Assembly: GCA_949987705.1 (NCBI GenBank)
Contig: OX465283.1
Span: forward strand, 156,689,850 to 156,753,849
Direction of reading: 5' to 3'
Length of the DNA: 64,000 bases
DNA from: Thereva unica
Lineage: Eukaryota; Arthropoda; Insecta; Diptera; Therevidae
Part shown: positions 43,601 through 54,799 of the stretch, one piece after another
How positions within the stretch are numbered: position 1 is the first letter of the stretch
Layout of the letters: the number at the start of each line of letters is the position of its first letter
Program-made: the position numbers and the translations under genes
The notes under the pieces: model-generated
What the model was told of the DNA's origin: nothing
The model's input: only the letters and a program-made list of their open reading frames with translations
Database searches by the model: none

Positions 43601-46600
43601 TTTCAGGCTGAGGTACTCGCCATACAGGTGTGTGCTCAGACTTGTATTAATAGAGCTCCAAATAGCTCTAACATTGTTATTTTCTCGAACATTCAAGCTG
43701 CACTACTGGCCATTAAATCACACAGGGTGTCATCAAAGACTGTCCTGGATTGTCTCCAATTTTTGAAATTCCTCAGCAGGAAAAACAGTGTCACATTGAT
43801 GTGGATTCCGGGCCACGAAGGTCACATTGGTAATGAAATTGCCGACAGCCTGGCAGTGTAGACGCAAACTCATCGCCTATCGGTCCGGAACCTTTCTGTA
43901 GCTTAGCAAGCTGTCACGTAAAAACGGCCATAAAAAATTGGGTCGACCAGATGTTTCTTTCTTCTTCTAAAAGATTCATCCAAATCGATAAAGGTAAAGC
44001 GGGCAAACTTTTAAATCTCAAGAGGTGGGAGCTTAAAATAATAACAGAGCTCCTAACGGGTCACAGTTCGCTTAACTACCATCTTAACAAAATAGATCTG
44101 GTGGGCGACTCTGGCTGTCGGTTCTGCGGGACAGCTCCCGAAACCACGGAGCACTTGCACTGTGAGGCTGCAGCGAGGAAGAGACTGAGCCTCCTCCATC
44201 GTGACTTCCCTACTCCCAGGGAGATTTGGGACAGAAACCCTTATTCAGTTTTGGACAACCTTAGAAGTCTTAACCTTGATGGTTTTTAAAGACAGGGATG
44301 GCACAATAGACCAAACAAATAGGTTGCTGTGCCCCCGACAAGGCGCCCCTTAACAAGAAATGAATAAAAACTTTACATTCAAAATTATTTTTTTACTTTT
44401 TGGTTCATTTTAAAATAAAAGCGTATGTTTTAGTAGTTTTTAAACTATTCATGCTGATTCTACAACTCGCCGGATTACCCGCGTAGGGAATTTTTTTTAG
44501 ATTTGACGTTTGGCGTATTATAGAATACGCCGGATGAAAAATTACCGAATGACGGTAATGCATGATTATAAATTCCATATATGTACTTGAAGGCGTGAAT
44601 CGTAAATAATCTTACTTGGCCTTGATATTTCTAATCAAATACTATTTTACAACATTCTATTAAACTAGCAAATGCTATTGGCCTTTCTTTTTTTAATGGC
44701 GGGAAAATGCTTCTAACATTCTACAAAGTTATTTAATTATTCATTATTTTACTTTGTATGTGTGTAGGTAAACTAAAAATGATATCAAAACAAAAATATT
44801 TCTAAATAAATAATTACTATTTATGGTTTACTTAGAAACAACAAAAATTTTTTTAAAAAAAAATATAAATAAATCTGGTTTACACAAAACCCAAAAACAA
44901 TTTTCACCTTTAATAAATGACCATTTTGTATATATGTGTGCATGTACATATATGTATATATGCATGTTTCTCTACACAAAGTTATTTTCGATGTAAACAA
45001 AATTGTAAGTTATATTCTGAAGCGACACAAAACCAGTTTTTTTTTAATGATAATTTTTTTTTATCCAATTAACTACATACATATATACATATATCTTCCT
45101 TCCTCACCCTTTTTAAAAAATACCAGTCAAGTTCAATGTATGTATTTAGTTGGTGAAGAGGTAAGTGAGAGATGTAAACAAATATGTATAGAAAAGGTCA
45201 GGTGATATTATTAACCTTAAGAGTAAATCATGCATGTTTACACCCTGCATTATTTATTATAATTGTTATTTATGTAAAAATGTGTGTGTGTGTTTTTTTT
45301 TTTTTCAAATTTCTTAAAATTAATATAATAAAATCTTCAACTTAAGAAGTTTTGCATTTTTAATCCAAATAAAAACTGGAAATGCAAATTTATATTGTCG
45401 TTGGATAAATGGATTTTATATTAGGTGTGTTCGTGTTGACTGCTTAAAAAAGTTCAGAGCAGAGCTGAGAAGCTCAATTTTTTTTTGTGGCAAGATGAAG
45501 CTCAGGAGTCACCCTTTGTACTACTAGTCCGTCATGTCGTACAAGTCATGGTGCAATGTATAGTAGTAAGCTTGATCTGAAGGAAAGATGAGATAGGATA
45601 GGTTAGGGGTCTGGGGGGTGAATGAGTAGATGTCGATGAACCTTGCGTTTGAACTCTGAAATGTTATATGAGTTCCGAAATACCGACTGCGGAAGACAGT
45701 TCCACAATCGAGTTGTTCTATTTATAAACGAACTGCTAAACCGTAATGTGCGTGAAGGGGAGGGCTGAAGGGTGAAGGGGTGAGCCGAGTTCGCTAGTCT
45801 TGTGTTGCGGGAAAAAAATTGCCGTGTAGGCAGGAGGTTTTTGATTTCAGTGGAGCAGTTGCTATGAAAATAGCGGTAAAACTTGCTGAGCGCTGCTACA
45901 TTCCTACGGTGGCTTAAAAGATCAATGCAAAGGGTGCTATCGCCAATGAGTTTGATGGCGCGGTTTTGCACCTTGTCTAGCCAAGCCAAGGTGGTTTTAG
46001 GGGCGCCCGCCCAGATATACGAGTTGTATTCAAGGCGTGGCCGAATGTAGGACTTGTAGATTGTAGCCAAGGCAGCTGGATGAATGAGAAACTTGCATCT
46101 CTTAAGGAAGCCGAGGCATTGATACGCTTGTTTGGTGACTTGGAGTATGTGATTATTCCATCGGAAATCGTTGGATAGAGTCACGCCGAGGATGTTAAGA
46201 TATAGATCAGCTGTTATATTATCCTCGCCCACTGAAATGGAGGGAAGGTTGGTGCAGGTTTTAGTGGAGAATAGACAGTACTTAGTTTTGGTTTCATTGA
46301 ACTCGACACCCCAGGTAGAAATTTACAACCGGCACACCGTTGGGCCACCGTTGGCAACCATTGGCGAACCGTTGACATCAACGGTTTGTGGAACGTCGGG
46401 ATGTGAGGCTGATTACACGTGGCCCAACCGTAGTTTACAACGGTAGGGCCAACATTGGTTTCAACCGTCGTTTGACCGTTGATTTCAACCGTTGTTTAAT
46501 CATTGATTTATACCGTTTATTAACCGTTGGCATTACTGCTTGACCAATCGTTTTTTATTGTAACTCTATGATGGTCAAGAATCTATCATGTTTCCGAGAT

Positions 46601-49600
46601 ATTAAATAAATGTATGCTACTGACGATTTGCGATCGTAAAATTGTTGTAACATTATTGCACTAAAAGCTATTTCTTTAAGTTATCAAAACTGTAATGAAC
46701 AAAACAAGTGTTGTAGAATAATCATAATTATTAATTTCAAAACAAAAAAAAGTTACAAAATTCTTTGTTATATCCTAAAGTACTTTAATACATTAGCCAA
46801 TAAATTTATTTATAAGATGATTCAATTGTTTTTATTCATTAGACTCAATTGTCTAAGCGACATAAGTTATGTAGTTAAACAACTGTTCAGGCGATAACGT
46901 TCCAGCGGTTGTCAAACAGTGAAAAATAACTGTTTCCCAATCGTTTTATCAACGACAGTAAACGACGGTAAGACAACGGTCGCACAACGGTTGTCGAAGG
47001 TCGACGAAGATCGTAAGTGGTCGACAGTTGACGCCGACTGTTGAACAACCGTGGCCCGACGGTTGTCCCTACGGTCGTAAAAAGACGGTCGACGACAGTA
47101 CTGTACCAGTGGTGTGCCGTTTGTTACTATCGGCTGACGGTTCAAATTTCTACCTGGGACGATTCTTGCGGCCCCAATCAAGAATGAGTTGAATGTCCGC
47201 GTTAAGAGAGTTGGACATGAGTTCGCGTACAAGGAGACAAGGTCTGGCACTTGCTTGTCCTGTGTGGTCGGAGGGGTATGAGTAACGCAAAGTACCGTCA
47301 TCAGCAAAACTATGAAGTGGATTGGAGGGGATTTAGAGCAGATCATTAATGAATATAAGAAAGAGAGTAGGTGAGAGAATCGCCCCTTGGAGAATGCCGG
47401 CCGAAATGGAATGAGGGTTGCATTCAACGCCATCCAATACTACCTTGATTGAACGGCCAGAAAGAAAGCTCTCAATCCAGTTCCTTAGAACTCAGTCAAT
47501 ACCAATAGCTTGGAGTTTCGACAGCAGAGCGGGATGCCATACTATGCCGAAGGCCTTGGAGATATCTAGAGCAACCAGACCAGACTCACCGAAGCCATGG
47601 ATGCTTTGGTTGATGTGTTCAGTCAGGCACACAAGAAGGTCGCCAGTAGACCTTTTTGGTCTAAAGCCGTACTGCCTGTCGTGAATAATTTGGTTAGATT
47701 CCAGATATTTCATCAACCTTCTATTGATTATTGTCTCCATAGCTTTGGAGCGAACAGAAGTTATTGCTATTGGGCGGTAGTTTAAAGGGTGGCTGGCTTC
47801 ACCTTTTTTGGGAATGGGCTGAACATGAGCTAGTTTCCAAGAGTTGGGATAAACTCCGGAGAAATATGACAAGGCAAAAAGTTTGCGCAGAGATTTAGCC
47901 AAGGGTGAGGCACACTTTTTGAGTACCATAGGGGGAATATTATCGGGGCCAGTGGATTTATTGACGTCAAGCTCTTTGAGACATTTATACACCTCTCGTG
48001 TCCTGAAGAAAATTCCGTCCATTGAATGGGTGTTGCGATCGAGGACCGGTGGTGACGTATCAGCTTCAGGTAACGAAGAATTTGAGGCGAACAGAGATGC
48101 CAGTAAATCGGCTTTGGATTTGCTTTCTGTTATCACCTCCTTTCCATTAATGAATGGAGGAGTTGAGGAAGAGGTAAAATTCTTCTTAATGGCTTGGTAA
48201 CTTCCAAGACCAAGGACAAGTTTTTGCTGCCTACGTGGGTGTTGAGGATCTTACTTCTCAAATGATGCTTTGACCTTCCTGATTATGGAGGAGGATGGAT
48301 GATACAGGAGTTTCTCGACTTGATATACTCACGCCGAAGTGACTCGTTGGGGGAATGTTTGTACGCTCTATAAGCGGCTTCCTTAGCTTGAATTGCGTTC
48401 CTACATTCCCCATTGAACCAGCCATTTGGCCTAGGCTTTATAGATATGGTAGAATGAGGAATGAACAAACACATTCCTGCCCGTATTATTTTAGTAATAC
48501 AGGAAGCGGCATAGTTCGCACTGGCACTGCGGAAACACAAATTCCAGTGTGTGGCTTGAAAAAAGCTTATAAGTCCCAACCAGTTGGCTTTCCCATAGTG
48601 CCAGACAGTTTTTTTAGGAACTGCGTTGGTTGGAGTAGAAGATGGATATGGGAAATTAGCGCTGACTAGTTTGTGATCCGAGTTACTAAGGGGCGAGCTA
48701 ACTTCGACGGAGTATCGAGTTGGATGGGAAGTAAGAAATAGGTCAAGCAGATGGGTTCCGTGACCTTCAACGTCCGGAACTCACGTTGCACAGCTCACGA
48801 TTAGGTGCAAATTATTTAGGTCTGTAAAGATCTTGGCGTCTTTGCCAGAAACACTGGTGCCATTAGAGTAATTTAGCCAATTGACATTATGAACGTTGAA
48901 ATCACCCGCAACAATGATTTCACACTCTGGGAGCAGCTGTCTAACCCAGAGCAGGCTCAAAAAACACAGAGCAAGGCAAATGGGATCAGAAAAGATCTGA
49001 AGAATTTATGGCAAACTTGATGGAAAGCGTTTATGGCCGACCATCAAATCTGCCATGAATTTGGCCATAATTTGACGTTTGTTCAAATAATTATGGCGGA
49101 TTGCTTAAAATTTAGTTGTATTGGGTAGTTTTAATAGTTCGCATTTTTATAATTCTAAAAAAATAAGTATTTGATTTGAAAATATTTCTGAAGATGTGCC
49201 ACTTTTTTTCATATGAAAACTTCGCCATGACTTGCCCACCACCATAACATTTGACAGTTTAAGCCATATGGTGATGGTAAAAAAATATAGAATGTGTAGA
49301 TGCAGTGTTAGAAATACCCACAGAAATTCATATAGCATTTTTTTTTAAATAATTACTTATTACTTACTTTTCCATTTATGTAATTGCAGTGGCTTCTTTT
49401 AATTAAATCAGCAGCCTTTGGTGGCAGTCTACCGCCATTAAGTAATAATCCATTGTAAATACCCACACAGGTTTCTAATTGGACGCATGTTCCTGATTCT
49501 CTAGTAGGAGTTGTACAACTATTTTCTAAACACCAAGAAAAAAAATAACGTTTTTGTTTCTCACTTTCAAATTTTACAAAAAACTATTTATTAACAAAAA

Positions 49601-49668
49601 CACTTACGAGAATTCACAGAATTAATAATAATAACAATGAAGAAAAATAATGGCACAATACGAAACAT
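37648..49668 (-). CDS. CLIP-domain serine protease 2 (SP2)
   Basis: Six exons: 49668-49608, 49525-49368, 42074-41740, 41657-41464, 38134-38039, 37967-37648. They total 1164 nt, giving 387 aa with no stop. Layout as SP1: signal peptide (MFRIVPLFFFIVIII), six-cysteine CLIP domain, protease domain with His176, Asp235 and Ser331. Unlike SP1 it keeps Asp325 at the S1 base (trypsin-like, cutting after Arg/Lys) and a normal activation site K-VSGG. It has GDSGSP, with Ser in place of the second conserved Gly. The last intron is 71 nt. Intron 2 (7.3 kb) and intron 4 (3.3 kb) have swollen by LINE, TIR and mariner insertions. A minus AATAAA at 37577-37572 follows the stop. Confidence 0.9.
38590..39110 (-). 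pseudogene. Mariner/Tc1-type transposase remnant
   Basis: Minus frames in order: SYRRRPQALNICGTTLRRIM, KYFHLFPYKIQ, then DEGHFTLSGEVNKQNCCIW (second catalytic Asp region), and LLQDGTPCHI near 38640 (third catalytic region). Large deletions and frameshifts. In intron 4 of SP2. Confidence 0.75.
39375..39515 (+). pseudogene. LINE family A RT fragment with internal deletion
   Basis: 'ttccaaacgcagagttctgc' and 'caaggatgcctacttttgcc' match 12208-12300 with about 25 bp missing between them. In intron 4 of SP2, antisense. Confidence 0.65.
39516..41463. other. Intron 4 of SP2, unassigned part
   Basis: AT-rich, with two GGTCA-inverted palindromic repeats at 40015-40028 and 40058-40071, an AAC microsatellite (40196-40211), a TTTA repeat (41110-41129) and a GATA repeat (41368-41386). 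No gene. Confidence 0.4.
42330..44340 (+). mobile_element. LINE family D, 3' part with RNase H (frameshifted)
   Basis: 43275-43535 and 43511-43861 overlap in two frames and carry RNase H: FWYTDG near 43510, then LMWIPGHEGHIGNEIADSLAV at 43799-43861. 43951-44289 carries the C-terminal zinc-binding CRFCGTAPETTEHLHCE and ends VLDNLRSLNLDGF. The 3' end runs to about 44340 before an A-rich tail. I/LOA-group by domain order. In intron 2 of SP2, antisense. Confidence 0.8.
44390..45595. other. AT-rich DNA with TATG/CATA microsatellites
   Basis: No gene. CATGTATATA-type repeats at 44930-44965 and 45077-45096, a TG run near 45281-45292, several A or T runs. Intron 2 of SP2. Confidence 0.45.
45600..48965 (-). 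mobile_element. CR1-like LINE (family C), with an inserted MITE
   Basis: Minus strand. Endonuclease: IIVAGDFNVHN near 48900 and SDHKLVSANF near 48690. RT: 48136-47492 with KSTGPDNIPPMVLK, NYRPIAITS, QYGFRPKRSTGDLL and LDISKAF, continuing past 47400 to the FADDGTL region near 47300. The C-terminal domain (46232-45603) has LGFLKRCKF and IYKSYIRPRLEYNSYIW. The RT is split by the CCCAG MITE at 46310-47158. 5'-truncated. In intron 2 of SP2, sense orientation. Confidence 0.85.
46310..47158. mobile_element. CCCAG-type MITE 3 (849 bp) with CAACGGT repeats
   Basis: TIR CCCAGGTAGAAATTT and its exact inverse at 47144-47158. AC on both sides (46308-46309, 47159-47160). Removing it plus one AC restores the LINE frame (NRVEFNETKTKYC). 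Both arms are packed with AACCGTTG/CAACGGTT words in opposite orientation, giving foldback potential. No ORF of its own. Confidence 0.88.
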
Positions 49669-49669
49669 T

Positions 49670-50030
49670 ATTATTATTTAAAAAAAAAAAAAACAAAAAA
49701 CACCGAAAAAATTTTATACAAAATTTGAAAATTTTAATCTTCGACGCATGCGTGGCACACACAGCACGAGATACTTTGTGAACTAGTATATAAGACGATC
49801 AACTAAAGACTGGTCAGAAGTTTATTTACGCCGGTCTTTTATCTTGAGAAACTCTCCTCCAGCGCCAAGAGTGGAGTTGTACTAGAATATACAGAAGGTG
49901 TCCAGCACAATATCCATAAAAGCTGTTTGGACGTAGTGGTAAACTTTTTCTCGATTTTTATAATACACAAGATCGAGGGATTCCTGCGGCCAGCGGCGAC
50001 TGATCTTATAGGTATATCTAAAAAAAAAAA
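49670..50030. repeat. SP2 upstream region, duplicated in SP1
   Basis: See the partner at 35350-35640. On the minus strand a TTATATAC word at about 49793-49786 lies some 120 nt before the ATG and could be a TATA box; SP1 has TTATACAC there. Weak evidence. Confidence 0.5.
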
Positions 50031-50920
50031 TACATAAACTTTCTTAGAAAATCACAGATATTTAACACTAAAAATTTCCTAAGTTTTCAGTTAAAAAAGC
50101 CAAAAATTTTGAAGTTAGTCATTTATAACACCACAAAAAAATAATGTAAATAAATTACCAAAACTACAAGAAAAATATTTCTCAGGTGTTTCACCTGTCG
50201 TCATACACCTAAGAAATAATTTGTATTCCTACAAGCAAAACAGCAACAAAAAAGGAACAATCTTTTATTATCAAAAAAAAAAAGCTCTTTGAGAGAAAGC
50301 TGCAGCATACCTACTGGGCAGTAACATGAAACTTGTGTGTGTAAAAATTCCATAGATAATTCCCCCATTTTGATTGCACAACTTGCAGAAATGCATTTTT
50401 GCAAATGGATGCACCACCATCAATCCACTCACCGCAAAATCATTTTGTTGTTTGTGATTCTTGTCCGAAAAAACCAATTATGACTTTAAATGAGATCTGA
50501 ATGAAACGGGGAAACACCAGGTTGAACTCCATTAATTATATTGAAAATAATATTGTGTTAGTCATATTTTTTTAATATCTTGCCGTATCTTTTTATCATC
50601 AGAGAATTAATTAATAAGGACGTAAATATGTTTCGAATATTTTAGTATGAATATTGTGAAATTTAATTAGAAGAATTGTGAATTGTTTCTTGTAAATTAA
50701 TTAATAACTAACTTGTTTTGTCATAATATTTCTAGAAAATTATAAACTTGTTTTGTCAAATGATGTTTCAATATTAATATTGTATATTAGATTTTCTTGT
50801 AAGTGGAATTGTTTTTGTAATCAATTTAAATAATGTAGGAGTAAAAATGGAAAGGCAATGTGCTTTTGTATTTCAAAATTTACATCAATTAGTTTTTAAG
50901 GTACGCCAGGACTTTACCGA
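50031..50920. other. AT-rich intergenic DNA
   Basis: No supported gene on either strand; low-complexity A/T runs only. Confidence 0.4.
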
Positions 50921-50928
50921 AGTACAGT

Positions 50929-51791
50929 CAGGGACGGCGCTTGATTTGGTTGCGCCCGGTGCAGTATGCCATATTGTGCCCCCATCAGCTGTTCATTTTT
51001 TTATAGCAATGAAGAGCAGTGGAAAAAGGCAAAAACACTTTGTGAAGGCATGGGCACACTTTTTAAATTTTTTTTCGAAGTTTTAATTTTCTTAAAATCT
51101 TAATTTCCTATATTGCACCCGGTGCAACTGGGCCATTTGCACCTATGAAAGCCTGTGTCCAGTCAGTATTTGCTTCATGATCTTAATTTTGTGGTAGGTT
51201 TGCTTGAGCTTTAACTTTACAAAACTCTCCCGCTAATGCTGCTTTTTGAGGCTTCGTACTGATTACTGCCACCATTCTTCACACATCTACCAACTTTATC
51301 ATCTATGTACTCCAGGATGTTTTTTGGTTTTTCTCCCCAGGCAATTTTAAGCAGAATCCTGGGTTCGGCTAATCTATAGACCATAATAAAGGTACCTATG
51401 TCGTTGCTTTCATATTTCAAGGTATAATCGGTGGTCACTGAACTCACTGTTTGGACAAAGAAAGCGCTTTCAACAACTTCGGCACTCTCAACAACTGCAG
51501 AACAGATGCGATCCAGGTGTCTCTCGCCGAATTTTTTATCTAGCACGACTAGTGTGAACTGCAAATATGACATCGTGCCGGCCAAAGATAAGCGACGACA
51601 ACAGGCGAACGAAATGGAATTGATTGGTCACACCTTGCAAAGGACAAAGGAAAAACACACAAACACTATGTGCAGTTCCTTTAATTAATAAAAATGAAGG
51701 CACGGGAACATTGTCTCAATTTTTTAAAATGCTCCATCCAATTGCGCCCGGTGCAAGTGCACCATTTTCACCTATGAAAGCGCCGCCCCTG
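50929..51791. mobile_element. hAT-type non-autonomous element (863 bp), 8-bp TSD
   Basis: Ends CAGGGACGGCGCTT and AAGCGCCGCCCCTG (one mismatch), with AGTACAGT at 50921-50928 and 51792-51799. Inside are two 'cccggtgcaa...acctatgaaagc' blocks (51114-51155 and 51747-51782), a LINE A scrap (51575-51660) and an unrecognised minus-strand ORF. Confidence 0.88.
51217..51585 (-). CDS. Unrecognised 122-codon ORF inside a hAT element
   Basis: Intact minus-strand frame starting MAGTMSYLQFTLVVLDKK, moderately charged, with a tail rich in Ser and Lys. I do not recognise a family. Its place within a hAT element and next to LINE debris makes a captured or retro-transposed gene piece possible, but chance is not excluded. 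Confidence 0.2.
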   Translation of the reverse strand: MAGTMSYLQFTLVVLDKKFGERHLDRICSAVVESAEVVESAFFVQTVSSVTTDYTLKYESNDIGTFIMVYRLAEPRILLKIAWGEKPKNILEYIDDKVGRCVKNGGSNQYEASKSSISGRVL

Positions 51792-52044
51792 AGTACAGTT
51801 TATGGCAATGCTTAATATATCAATACGACGCATAATATAATCAATAAAAATCTGATGAAATATCTAGAATTCAACCAAATTATACACGACAGGCAATATG
51901 GCTTCAGACCAAAAAGCGTCTACTGGCGATCTTCTTGTGTGTTTAATCGAGCGTATCAACCAAAGGATTCACAGCTTTGGTGAGTCTGGTCTGGTTACTC
52001 TAGATATCTCAAAGGCTTTTGACAGAGTATGGCACCCAGCTCTG

Positions 52045-52878
52045 GGTGACTTCGTAAATGTAAAATTTAAGCAGTCGGTTTAAGTTAAGACTTCATAAAT
52101 GTCACAGTTTTAAAGCAGTGTATTCATAATTGCATCGTAAACGCCAAAACTTTGCATTGAAATGGGAATTCCGGCATCATGAATAGCTATGATCGGCAAA
52201 GTGCGCGGAATAAACGCAAAATGACAAAAGGAAAAGGCGTTTTACGTAAATTGAAAATTTCCTCCATGACCTGTCTTGTATTTGTAGGCCACTTAATGTT
52301 TTCTGCAGCTGTAGAGCTGATTAGAATAACTTTTTTATCCATTTTGTAAAAAAGTAAAAAAAAGTACACTTCATAAATGTCAAATTTAAAACTGCACAAC
52401 TTTGAGTGTGTTCCGTAATATACTGGGAGCACTGTGATTTTAGACGTCATGCCAGTGCACTGCGAAGCACGTTCCGTTTAAAAAAGTTATACTGAACTAA
52501 GCAGTACATTTTTTTATACGGAACGAGCGCACAGTATACTGGCTCCGCCTCCATATTTTTCTGCTCACGAATAAATTTTTTACAGCCACAATACACATCT
52601 GTCAAAACCTGTTGAAACTACTGGGAGCACATTACCTCTTTCAAAGCAGTAGTCCCAGTAGTAAAAAGGGGAATATTCATGACGTCATGAATGTTCCCAG
52701 AGCACTGCGACAGGGCACTGTTTGGTGAAAACGGAACGACAAAACTACCACTGGTAGTACTGGCGCAGTGCTCCCAGTATATTACGGAACGCACTCTTTG
52801 TCTAGGCTTTTACTGAACTTTGACTTGACTGCATTAATACTGTTTTTTGACAAGTTTATTGGCATTTACGAAGTCACC
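52045..52878. mobile_element. TIR element GGTGACTTCG (834 bp), 5-bp TSD
   Basis: Perfect 16-bp TIR GGTGACTTCGTAAATG / CATTTACGAAGTCACC, CTCTG on both sides (52040-52044, 52879-52883). Excision plus one CTCTG restores the LINE frame (HPALLNKLQ). No transposase. It holds a second nested element. Confidence 0.9.
52404..52797. mobile_element. Nested MITE with ~31-bp TIR (394 bp)
   Basis: 52404-52434 is inverted at 52767-52797 with one mismatch (outer GAGTGTGTTCCG / CGGAACGCACTC). TTT flanks both sides. Several CTGGGAGCAC words lie inside. No ORF. Confidence 0.8.
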
Positions 52879-53190
52879 CTCTGTTGAATAAACTCCAAGC
52901 TATTGGTATACACTTAGTTCTAAGGAACTGGATTAAGAGCTTTCTTTCAGGCCGTTCAATCAAGGTAGTATTGGACGGCGTCGAATCCAACCCACATGTC
53001 ATTTCGGCCGGAGTTCCCCAGGGATCAATTCTCTCACCCGCACTTTTTCTAATCTTCATTAATGATCTGCTCTCAATCTCCTCCAATCCACTTCACTGCT
53101 TCGCCGATGACGGTACTTTGCATTTCTCTTACTCCGTCGACAATATAAGACAAGCACGTGCCAAACCTTGTCGTTACCACCGTCAACATC

Positions 53191-53438
53191 TGCCGTGCAA
53201 AGGGCAAATGACCTACATACATATATGCAAAAAGTCCGATTCGAGAAAAACGCGATCAAAGTTTTCAAAGTACATGAAACCCAACCAAATAAACCCAATG
53301 TTCAAGGTGGCAACTTTTAATCTAAAAGAACAATCAGTCTTAAATTTTTTTTTAGGATATAAATATTTTACATCCAAAAATGCATACAAAGCCAGTTTGA
53401 ACTATAATGCGTATAGGTCATTTGTCCTTTGCACGGCA
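53191..53438. mobile_element. MITE with 25-bp TIR TGCCGTGCAAAGG (248 bp)
   Basis: 53191-53215 and 53414-53438 are inverted repeats with one mismatch. It lies between LINE C phrases that are adjacent in the other copy near 47220. TSD not resolved. Confidence 0.75.
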
Positions 53439-53880
53439 GAACTGATGTCCACTTCGATCAACCGGGATATCGAATCGATTCTTCATTGGGCAGAATAATT
53501 CGCGTTGAATTTCACGCCGCGAAAACGAATTACTGTTTGATCTCCAATAAAAAACTGTACCGACCTTCCTCCTATCTCAGTGGATAAAGAGAATCTAACG
53601 GCTGACTCAACTCTCAACATCCTAAGGGTAACTTTAACGGAGGATCTACAATGGAATGATCACATATTCCAAATAGCCAAACAAGCCTCCCAATGCCTTG
53701 GGTTTCTCAAGAGAACCAAGTTCCTCCTTCAGCCAGTCGCTTTTGGCTACAATCTACAAATCCTACATTCGGCCCCGCCTTGAATACAACTCGTATATCT
53801 GGGCAAGCGCCCCAAAAACCACCTTGGCCTGCCTCGACAAGATTCAAAATCGTGCCCACTCATTGGTGATGGCCGATTAG

Positions 53881-54560
53881 AATTCTTCCATTTCTGACTA
53901 AGATTCTTGAAAAGCTGATAGCAACTCAGATCATTGAGTATTGCTATCGTCTTCGACTCATAAATGTCTGGCAGTCGGGATTTCGCAAGCATCACAGCTG
54001 CGAAACCGCACTCCTCAAACTTACAACTGATATCCGAAATTCTCTCGACGTTCACCAGGTTTGCTGCCAATTGCTGCTTGACTTCTCTAAAACCTTTGAT
54101 AGCGTTAATCACTCTGCTTTGGCAGAATCCCTCCTCTCGTTTCCATTTTTCTACTTCTGCTATCAAACTGTTGCAAAGCTTTTTAACCAACCGCTCTCAG
54201 AGAGTTAAACTTGGTGGTTGTAGTTTCTCGATAGCTCCACTTCGTGCTGACGTACGCCAAGATTCCATTCTGGATCCTCTCTCTAATTCAGCATCTTTAT
54301 TAACGATCTTCCTTCGGTAGTAACACATTCTAAGATTCATATGTACGCTGATGAGGTGCAAAGTTAGTTATACCTCAGCGCCCAATGATCAAATTCAAAG
54401 ATGTGTGGAGGAGCTGGCTGCTGACCTACGCCTTTTCTTCCTGGTCGACCTAATTGCATCTTTTTCTCTCATTCTGCCACTCTTCGTCCTGACCTCTCCG
54501 CTATCACTTTAAATGGGGTCCCTTTAGCCAGTGTTGAGAAGGTACGAAATCTAGGAGTTT
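53881..54560 (+). pseudogene. Another LINE RT remnant (CR1/Jockey-like)
   Basis: Plus frame 2 phrases WQSGFRKHHSCETALLKL and LLDFSKTFDSVNHSAL (about 53970-54120), then a 'LRADVRQDSILDPL' turn and 'ADE' near 54345. Distinct from family C. Frameshifts throughout. Confidence 0.6.
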
Positions 54561-54648
54561 GTTAGGTAGATAGCCGAACAAAAAGTCGTATGGGGGGTTG
54601 AGGGGAATCGTAACGGTTTAGCCGCTAGGGCTAATAGGGTTACAAAAA

Positions 54649-54787
54649 TACAGGGTAATATGTAATTTCAAAACGCCTTAGCGGCTAAACGAATCTCCCC
54701 CCCCCCCCCACCCATACGATATTTTTTTCGTCTATCCAAGCCCTATCCACAGCCAGCCATTTCAAAATTTCACTGATACACCCTGTA
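54649..54787 (+). mobile_element. Small TIR element, TACAGGGT ends (copy 2)
   Basis: Copy of 8343-8512, with a run of C at 54696-54708. Confidence 0.5.
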
Positions 54788-54799
54788 TATTCCACCATT

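Larger units (their letters stand above)
51836..53880 (+). mobile_element. CR1-like LINE (family C) copy, split by two TIR elements
   Basis: RT pieces: STGDLLVCLIERIN and LDISKAFDRVWHPAL (to 52044), then NKLQAIGIHLVLRNWIKSFL, AGVPQGSILSPALFLIFIND and CFADDGTL (52884-53130), then the C-terminal region with LGFLKRTKF and IYKSYIRPRLEYNSYIW (53580-53860). Stops and shifts are present. Interrupted at 52045-52878 and 53191-53438. Confidence 0.85.

Noticed and set aside
46912..47433. 173-codon minus-strand ORF
   Set aside because: A frame spanning the CAACGGT-rich arm of MITE 3 and the interrupted LINE C; not a separate gene.
53747..54190. 147-codon minus-strand ORF
   Set aside because: Antisense shadow of LINE RT sequence with recognisable RT motifs on the plus strand.
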